Shown here: in pieces, positions 1 to 8,500 of the stretch
How positions within the stretch are numbered: the first letter of the stretch is position 1
Layout of the letters: every line of letters begins with the position of its first letter
DNA from: Streptomyces sp. JH34
GTDB lineage: Bacteria; Actinomycetota; Actinomycetes; Streptomycetales; Streptomycetaceae
Length of the DNA stretch: 64,000 nucleotides
Assembly (NCBI RefSeq): GCF_029428875.1
Contig: NZ_JAJSOO010000001.1
Span: 6,606,501-6,670,500, forward strand
Direction: 5' to 3'
The notes under the pieces: model-generated
What the model was told of the DNA's origin: nothing
The model's input: the letters and a program-made list of their open reading frames with translations, nothing else
The model's database searches: none
Translations under genes and position numbers: made by a program

Positions 1-2499
1 GACTCCATCAAGCGGGTGGAGATCCTCTCCGCCATGCGGGAGCGGGTCGGCGGACACGAGGAGGGCCAGGTCGGAGAGCTCCTGAAACTCCGTACGCTGC
101 GGCAGATCGTCGACGCGTTCACCGCCACGACCGCCGCTCCCGCAGCTCCGGCCGATCCCGCGACCGCTCCCGCCGCCACCGCCGGCGCGGGCGTGTCCGT
201 CGCGGACGACGCGATCCCCACGCCCCGGCAGGAGCCCGCCCCGTCGGCGGAACCCGGTCGGCTCGCCGTGCGCACGGTCGCCACCCCGGCGCCGGGACTG
301 ACCCTGGCAGGCCTCGGCGACGAGCCGATCGCCGTGACCGACGACGGCCTCGGAATCGCGGAGAGGGTGGCGGCGCGACTGACCGGCCGCGGCTTCCCGG
401 CGACCGTCGTCCCCCGCGCCCCCGAGGACGCGCGGGCCGTCGTGCACCTCGGCGGTCTCGGACCGGCCGGTTCGCCCGAGACCGCGATGCGGGTGCAGCG
501 GGACGTCTTCGTCGCCATGAGGTCGATCGCGCCGCACTTCACCGCCGGGGGCGGGGTGTTCGTCACCGTGCAGGACACCGGCGGCGACTTCGGGCTCCGT
601 GGCAGCAGGCCGGAACGGGCCTGGCTCGGCGGCATCGCCGCCCTGGCCAGGACCGCTGCCAAGGAGTGGACGGCGGCCACCGTCAAGGCGATCGACTGCG
701 AGCGCGGGGAACGTGACGCGGACGCCGTCGCCGAGGCCGTCGTCGGGGAACTGCTCGACGGCGGTCCCGCGGCGGAGGTCGGCCTGCGCGCGGACGGCAC
801 CCGCACCACCCCGGTCGCGACCCTGGCCCCCGCGGTGCCCGGCCCGGCCACGAGCATCTGCCCGGACTCCGTCGTCGTGGCCACCGGCGGAGCCCGCGGG
901 GTGACCGCTGCGGCGCTCCTCGACCTCGCCAGGGCCCACCGGCCCCGCATCGTGCTCCTGGGCCGCACCGAGCCCACCGAGGACCCCCAGGGCCTGGCGG
1001 CGGCGGCCGACGAGCCCGCGCTCACCCGAGCCCTCGCCGAACGCTCCGACGGGTCCACCCCGGCGGGGATCGGGGCCGAGGCCCGGAGGATCCTCGCGGC
1101 CCGCGAGGTCCGGTCCACGGTCGCCGCCCTCCGGGACGCCGGCTCAGAGGTCCGCTACATCCCGGTGGACGTCCGGGACGGAGCCGCGGTAAGCGCGGCG
1201 CTGGACGAGGTACGCCGCGACTGGGGCCCGGTCACCGGAATCGTGCACGGCGCCGGAGTGCTGGCGGACAAGCTGATCGCCGACAAGACCGACGAACAGT
1301 TCGACCAGGTACTGGCCACCAAGGTCGGAGGCCTGCGCGCACTGCTCACGGCGACCGAAGGCGACCCGCTCGACACGATCGTCCTGTTCTCCTCCGTGGC
1401 CGCGGTGTTCGGGAACATCGGGCAGAGCGACTACGCCGTCGCCAACGAGGTGCTCAACCACGTGGCCTCCGCCGAGCGAGCCCGGCGGCCGGACTGCCTG
1501 GTGCGGTCCATCGCCTGGGGTCCGTGGCACGGCGGAATGGTCACCCCCGCCCTTGCCGCGCACTTCGGCCGGTCCGGTGTGCCGCTCATCCCCGTCGAGC
1601 GGGGCGCCGCGGCCTTCACCGCCGAGCTGAACGCCGAGAACACCGAGAACACCGACACCAGGGTGGTCGTCGCGGCCGGGGGCGACCTCGGCTCCATGTC
1701 GGCCCGCAATGATCCGGCGGCGGCGCAGCTGCACGTCGACGCCTACACCCGCCCGTACCTCGCCGACCACACCGTCGCCGACGTCCCCGTCCTGCCCGTG
1801 GCCGTCGCCCTGGACCGGTTCGCAGGTGCGGCCGCGGCCTGGCGGCCCGACTCCGGCCACCTGGTGCTGACGGACCTGCGCGTCTTCAGCAAGGTCGCCC
1901 TGCCACACCTCGACGGTCCGGGCCATCGGCTCACCCTGAGCGCCCGCCGGGCGGCGACCGGCTCTCCCGCGGACCTGGAAGCCGAACTCGCAGGCGAGGA
2001 CGGCACACCGCACCACCGCGTCCGGATGGAGTTCCGGACGAGCCCCCCGCCGGCGGCGGCCTGGGACACACCGCGGGGTCTCACCGCGCCGGAGCACACC
2101 GTGATCTACGACGGCCGGGTGCTGTTCCACGGCCCGCGCTTCCACGCCCTGCGCACCGTGCACGGGATCGGCGATGAGGGGGCCGAGGCCTCGGTGACCG
2201 GTCTGACCGAACTCGGCTGGGGCGGTGACCACTGGCAGCTCGACGCGGCCGCCACGGACGGCGCCCTGCAACTCGCCCTCCTGTGGGCGGACAGGGCGCT
2301 CGGGGACGCGACCCTGCCGATGGCGGTCGCGGAGTGCCGGGTGCACCGGCGCGGTCCCGTCCAGGGCGCCGTGCGGTGCGTGGTGCGGGCCGTGAAGGTG
2401 CACGAGACGGGGGCGCGCTGCGATGCGGCGCTCATCGACCCGGACGGGACGCCCAGGATCGAGCTCCTCGGCGTGGAACTCGTACGCCGGCCCTCCTGA
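1..2499 (+). CDS. PUFA-synthase-like polyketide synthase, C-terminal part (ACP-KR-DH); 5' end outside window
   Basis: The reading frame is already open at base 1, so this is the 3' part of a larger gene. The first codons give DSIKRVEILS, the phosphopantetheine-site motif typical of PfaA-type PUFA synthase acyl carrier proteins, followed by an Ala/Pro-rich linker. A ketoreductase follows: the nucleotide-binding ATGGARGVT lies near residue 295 counted from base 1, and SS...YAVAN near 465-482 gives the catalytic Ser, Tyr and Asn. The last 250 residues look like a PKS dehydratase, with HTVADVPVLP (His kept, the usual Gly replaced by Asp) and a downstream DGALQLALLW region. It should carry out ketoreduction and dehydration on ACP-bound chains in an iterative lipid or polyketide pathway. 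The next synthase gene starts 59 bases later on the same strand. The product is unknown. Confidence 0.85.
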   Translation, partial: DSIKRVEILSAMRERVGGHEEGQVGELLKLRTLRQIVDAFTATTAAPAAPADPATAPAATAGAGVSVADDAIPTPRQEPAPSAEPGRLAVRTVATPAPGLTLAGLGDEPIAVTDDGLGIAERVAARLTGRGFPATVVPRAPEDARAVVHLGGLGPAGSPETAMRVQRDVFVAMRSIAPHFTAGGGVFVTVQDTGGDFGLRGSRPERAWLGGIAALARTAAKEWTAATVKAIDCERGERDADAVAEAVVGELLDGGPAAEVGLRADGTRTTPVATLAPAVPGPATSICPDSVVVATGGARGVTAAALLDLARAHRPRIVLLGRTEPTEDPQGLAAAADEPALTRALAERSDGSTPAGIGAEARRILAAREVRSTVAALRDAGSEVRYIPVDVRDGAAVSAALDEVRRDWGPVTGIVHGAGVLADKLIADKTDEQFDQVLATKVGGLRALLTATEGDPLDTIVLFSSVAAVFGNIGQSDYAVANEVLNHVASAERARRPDCLVRSIAWGPWHGGMVTPALAAHFGRSGVPLIPVERGAAAFTAELNAENTENTDTRVVVAAGGDLGSMSARNDPAAAQLHVDAYTRPYLADHTVADVPVLPVAVALDRFAGAAAAWRPDSGHLVLTDLRVFSKVALPHLDGPGHRLTLSARRAATGSPADLEAELAGEDGTPHHRVRMEFRTSPPPAAAWDTPRGLTAPEHTVIYDGRVLFHGPRFHALRTVHGIGDEGAEASVTGLTELGWGGDHWQLDAAATDGALQLALLWADRALGDATLPMAVAECRVHRRGPVQGAVRCVVRAVKVHETGARCDAALIDPDGTPRIELLGVELVRRPS

Positions 2500-2558
2500 C
2501 CCGTATCCCCCCGCTCCGTGTACCCGGAACCGTCCGAGTCCGTGAAAGGAGACCGGTA

Positions 2559-5500
2559 ATGGGCTTCGACCCGATCGCCGTCGTCGGCCGGGGGTGCGTC
2601 TTCCCCGACGCGCTCGACCCCGACACCTTCTGGGACAACATCGCCGCACGCCGCTGCAGCATCTCACCGGTCCCCGACGGCAGATGGCGACTGCCGCACC
2701 GCTGGGCCATGGGCACCGTCGACGACCACCTCGACCGCACGTGGACCGATGCCGGCGGCTACGTACGGGACTTCGGGACGGTCTTCGACCCGACGGGGTT
2801 CCGCGTCGCCCCGGAGGAGATCCTCGGCCTGGACCCGCTGTTCCACTGGGTGCTGTACGGCGCCCGGCAGGCGCTGCGGGAGGCCGGACACGAGGAGGGG
2901 GCGCCCCGCACGGGTCTGGTCCTGGGAAACCTGTCCTACCCGACAAGCGCGGGGACGGCCTTCGCCGAGCACGTGTGGCTCTCCGAGGGAGCACCCTCCC
3001 TGCTGCACGGGCCGGCACGGAACAGACCCGACGCCCGCAACCGCTTCTCCTCAGGGCTTCCCGCGCACTTCGCGGCCCGGGCACTCGGGCTCGGCGCGGG
3101 CGCCTTCGCCCTCGACGCCGCCTGCGCCTCGTCCCTGTACGCGGTCAAACTCGCCTGCGACCGCCTGCACGACGGGACGGCGGACGTCATGGTGGCCGGC
3201 GCGGTCAACCGCGCCGACAACCTGTTCCTGCACGTGGGGTTCTGCGGCCTCGACGCGGTGAGCCGCACCGGCCGCAGCCGTCCCTTTCACCGCGACGCCG
3301 ACGGGCTGCTCCCCGGCGAGGGCGCCGGGTTCGTCGCCCTGATGCGCCTGCGCGACGCCCTCGCACGGGGGACTCCGGTCCTGGGAGTCGTCCGGGGGAT
3401 CGGGCTGTCCAACGACGGACGCGGCAGAGGACTGCTCAGCCCCGCACAGGAGGGGCAGGAGCGGGCGATGCTGCAGGCGTACGGCATGGCCGGTGTCGCA
3501 CCCCGCAGCGTCTCGCTCGTCGAGTGCCACGCGACGGGAACCCCCGTCGGCGACGCGGAGGAGGCCCGCAGCATGGGGCGGGTCTTCGCGGACAGCCCGG
3601 ATGTGCCCATCGGTTCGGTCAAGTCCAACGTCGGACACCTGCTGGCCTCCGCCGGCATGGGAGGGCTGCTCAAGGTGCTCGGGGCGATGCGCGCGGGAAT
3701 CCGGCCCGCCACGCTCGCCGCCGAGGAGCAGCTGCCCGCACTGCACGGCACACCGTTGCGGGTGCTGGGGGAGAGCGAGCCGTGGCCCGGTCTCCGCAGG
3801 GCCGCGGTCAGTGCCTTCGGATTCGGTGGCGCCAACGCCCATCTGGTCGTCGACGCCTGGGACGGCAGGGGGGACGCCGTGACGCTGGCGCCCCGCACCC
3901 GTCGACCGCCCGCCGAGCCGCTGGCGATCGTCGCGCTGGCCGTCCGGACCGGTGGGGGAGCCGGCACCGGGGATTTCCGGCGCGCGGTACTCGACGGCGG
4001 CACGAGCGGTCCGAGCGGCACGCGCGGTACGAGCGGTCCGGCCACGGACATCGATGTGGCTCTTCCCGGTCTGTGCTTCCCGCCCCTGGCGGTCGGGCGG
4101 GCGCTGCCCCAGCAGATCCTGATGCTCGAAGCCGCACGGGAGGCCGCCCGGAACGTGACCCTGCCGCGCGAACGGACCATGGTCCTCGTCGGAGCCGGGG
4201 TGGACACGGAGAACGCCCGTGCCACCGCACGCTGGAGGGCCCCTTCCTGGCTGGAGGAGACAGGCGGGCCCGCCGACGCGGGAACGGCCGAACGCGTCCG
4301 GGACGCCTTCTCCGCCCCCATGGACACGGAGCGTGTCGTGGGCACTCTGCCCAACCTCGTGGCCAACCGGATCAACACACAGCTCGATCTCGGCGGACCC
4401 GGCTGCACCGTCTCGGCCGAGGAGGCTTCGGGGCTGGTCGCACTCGGCCTCGCCGCGCGCGCGATCCGCGCCGGGGAGGCCGACGCCGCGCTCGTCGGCG
4501 CCGTCGACCTCTCCTGCGAACCGGTTCACCGGGCCGCACTTCGGGAGCTCGGACGAGACGCCCCGGCCGGGGACGGCGCCGTCGCGGTAGTACTCAAACG
4601 CCTCGCCGACGCCCGCCGGGACGGCGACACCGTCCTCGCACTCCTCGACGACGGAGCCACCGGAGAGCCCGACCTGGTGATCGGCGACGGTGACGACACG
4701 GACTTCGACCCGGCCGGACTGTTCGGCCGGGCCCATGCCGCCCACGGGCTGCTGGCCCTCGCTGTCGCCGTGACCGTCCTGCGGCACCGCGCGCTGCCGC
4801 GGGCGGGAGGCCCGGCGGTCGCCGGACCGGGCCCGCGCACCGCGCACGTGGTCGTGTCACCGCTGGAGGCGCCTCCGACGGGGGTGCGGCTGCGGGCCGC
4901 GGACGCCGGGGCCTGGGCAGCCGGACCGGCGCCGCGGCTGCACGTGTTCTCCGGACGCGACCGTCACGAGGTCCTGGCCGCCCTCGAGGCCGGTACCGAG
5001 TCAGGTACCGAGTCCGGTGAAGGACCCGCCAGGCTGGCCTTCGTGTCCGACGGCGACCCACGGGCGCAGCGTGAGGCCGTACGCCGCTGGCTCGTCGAGG
5101 GCGGGATCAAACCGCCCGGCGCGGCCTACCGGTCCGGACCGGTGGGCGGCGAGGTCGCCTTCGTGTTCACCAACGGGTCTGCCGCGTACCCCGGCATGGG
5201 CCGCGAGGTCCAGCTGGCCCTGCCCGCACTCGCCGACGCGGCAGCCGTCGCGCACGGGAAGGCCACCCCGCGGCCGGAGCCCGATGCCGGACAGCCGGTG
5301 CTCGACCGGATCTGGGGGGCGGCCCGGCTGGCCGCCGTCCACGTCGAACTGACGCGGGGCCTTCTCGGGCTGAGCCCCGACGCCGCGGTCGGCTACTCGT
5401 CCGGGGAGTCGGCGGCCCTGGTGGGCCTGGGAGCCTGGAGCGACGCCGAGGCCCTGCACCGGGACACCCGGGAGAGCGGCCTGTTCACCAGCGAACTCAC

Positions 5501-8500
5501 CGGTGAAATGAGAGGAGTACGCCGCGTCTGGGAGCGGCTCGGCGTGGACGGTGACCGGTGGGCGAGCTACCTCGTCACCGCACCCCTCGACCGGGTCCGC
5601 GGGGAGATCGCGGACGAGCGCGCCGTCCACCTGATGGCGGTCAACGCCCCCGACGTCTGTGTGGTCGGCGGCGAAGCACAGGCGTGCGCCCGTGTCATGG
5701 CACGGCTCGGGACCGCTCACGCCATTCCGGTCGACTACGACCTCGCAGCCCACGCCCCCGAACTGTCCGAGGTGCGCGACCGCTGGTGGAACCTCCACCA
5801 CCGCCCCACCGACGCCGTGCCCGGGGTGCGGTTCTACAGCGGGGCGACCACGCGGGCGTACACCCCGACGGCCGAGCGCGCCGCCGACGCCGTCACGGCC
5901 CAGGGCATGGGCACCGTCGACTTCGCGGGAACGGTCGAACGGGCCTGGGCGGACGGCGTCCGCGTGTTCGTCGAGCACGGACCACGCGGCCTGTGCACGG
6001 GATGGATCAGACGGACCCTCGGCGACCGCGCGCACGTGGCCGTCGCGCTCGACGGCGAGGGCAGGGGTCTGCGGCAGCTGCACCTCGCCGTGGTGGAACT
6101 CGTCGCCGCCGGCGTACCCGTCCGCGCCGAGGCCCTCTTCGCGCAACTCCGGGCCGCCGCGCCGCCCCAGACGCAGGACGTGCCCACCTTCACCGTCCCT
6201 GCCCGCCGGGAGATCAGCTTGCCGCCGCTCAGCTCGCCGCCACCCGCACGACCGGTGGTCACCATGGCCAGGGCCCCTCAGCTGGTGCCGGTGCCGGTGC
6301 CGGTGCCGGTGCCGGTGCCTGTGCCTGTGAACGCCGGTCCCGTCGCGGGGCCTGTCGCCCCCCTCGCCGACGAAGTACCGCGTGCGACGGACCTGCGCAC
6401 GCTGGTCGCACAGCAGGCCCGGCGCGTGACCGCGCTGCACCAGGACGTCCTCGCCCTCCACCTCCAGGCGCACCTGACGTTCCTGCGGACCAGGGCCGGA
6501 CTCACCACCGCGCTCGTCCACGCGGCGACGGCGTCGCCCCCGTCCGGACCGCTCCCGCCGCCTGTCGCGCCGCCGCCCCCCACCGTCGGCAGCGGGCGGA
6601 CCGGCGGCCCCCCGCCGGTGACCGTGTTCGACCGGGCGCAGTTGGAACACCTCGCCACGGGGCCCGTCTCCGCACTGTTCGGACCCAGGTTCGCCGAGCA
6701 GGACGCGTACGAGCCGCAGACCAGGATGCCCGGCCCGCCGATGCTGCTCGCCGACCGGGTCACCGGCATCGACGCCGTCCCCGCGGCCCTGGCCGAACTC
6801 GGCCCGGAACACGCCACCGGAACCATCCGTACAGAGACCGACGTCCGACTCGACAGCTGGTACCTCGACCCCACCGGGCGCATGCCGGCAGGCCTGATGG
6901 TCGAGGCGGGGCAGGCCGACCTGCTGCTGATCAGCTGGCTCGGGATCGACCTGCTCAACCGCGGGGAGCGGGCCTACAGGCTGCTCGGCTGCGAACTGAC
7001 CTACCACGGCAGTCCGCCCCTGGCGGGTGAGACCCTGCGGTACGAGATCCACATCGACCGGCACGCCCGGCACGGCGGCGTCCGCCTGTTCTTCTTCCGC
7101 TACGACTGCTTCGTCGGCGACGAACTCCGGCTGAGTGTCCGGGACGGACAGGCGGGCTTCTTCACCGCGGCGGAACTCGACGACACCGACGGCGTCCGCT
7201 GGGACCCCGCAACCTCCTCAGCGGCTCCGGACCTGCCGCTCGACGCCCCCGCGGTGCACTGCACACGGTCCTCCTTCACCGCCGAACAGGTACGGGCCTT
7301 CGCGGACGGACGGCCGGCGGACTGCTTCGGACCGGGCTGGGACATCACCCGGTCACACGTGCGCCCGGCCCGGCCGGACGGCGGACGGCTGCTGCTCCTG
7401 CACGAGGTCACCGAGTTCGACCCGGCGGGAGGGCCGTGGGGCCGCGGCTACCTCCGTGCGGAGACCCCCGTCCGGCCGGACGACTGGTTCTTCGACGGGC
7501 ACTTCGAGAACGACCCGTGCATGCCGGGGACCCTCATGCTCCAGGCCGGTCTGCAGGCGATGGCCTTTCATCTGGCCGCCCTCGGTTTCACCGCCGCCCG
7601 GGACGGCTGGCGCTTCGAGCCGGTCGCCGGCCGTCCCTGCACCGCCCACTGCCGCGGGCAGGCGACTCCCGCCAGCCGGCGGATCGTGTACGAGGTGTTC
7701 GTGCACGGGGTCTCGTCCGGCCCCGAGCCGACGCTGTACGCCGACATCCTCGGCACCGTCGACGGGGTCAAGGCCTTCCACGGCAGGAACGCCTCACTCC
7801 GGCTTGTGCCGGACTGGCCCCTCTCGCACTGGCGGCAGCTCGGCGGACACCGGGAGCAGACGAACGGAACCCCGGTGCCGCCGGCCCTTCTCGGCGGGCT
7901 CGTCGGCCATCGCGAGCCCGGTACGGCGGTGCGGGCCGACGGACTCGTGCTCGACTACCCGTCCTTGCTGGCCTGCGCGTGGGGGAGGCCGAGCGACGCG
8001 TTCGGCGCAGCCGCCCAGATCTTCGACGGCACGCGCAGGATCGCGCGGCTGCCCGGGCCGCCGTACCACTTCATGACCCGCGTCGTCTCGGTGCACGGTC
8101 CGCAGCGCGGCATGGAGCAGGGCAGCCGGGTCGCCGTCGAGTACGACGTACCCGACGCGGTCTGGTACTTCGAGCAGAGCGGGGGGCGGACCATGCCGTT
8201 CGCGGTGCTCATGGAGACCGCTCTGCAACCGTGCGGCTGGCTGGCCGCCTACGTGGGCTGTCCGCTGACCACCGACACCGATCTGCTCTTCCGTAACCTC
8301 GACGGGAGGGGGACGGTCACCGGTGAGATCACGCCGTCCACCCGGACCGTGCGTACCGAGGCCGAGCTGACCTCGCTCTCGCGGACCGCGGGGATGATCA
8401 TCGTGGCGTTCGAGGTCCGGTGCTTCGCCGACGACGTCCAGGTCTTCGAACTGTCCACGGTGTTCGGGTTCTTCCCGCCGTCGGCCTTCGACCACCAGAC

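Noticed and set aside
1144..3084. Long minus-strand open frame (646 codons) opposite the lipid synthase genes
   Set aside because: Arg/Gly/Pro-rich composition, no domain, no ribosome binding site, and it is explained by the G/C-biased third positions of the genes on the other strand. The same holds for other long antisense frames, e.g. 5001-7073, 9177-10736 and 57366-59345.
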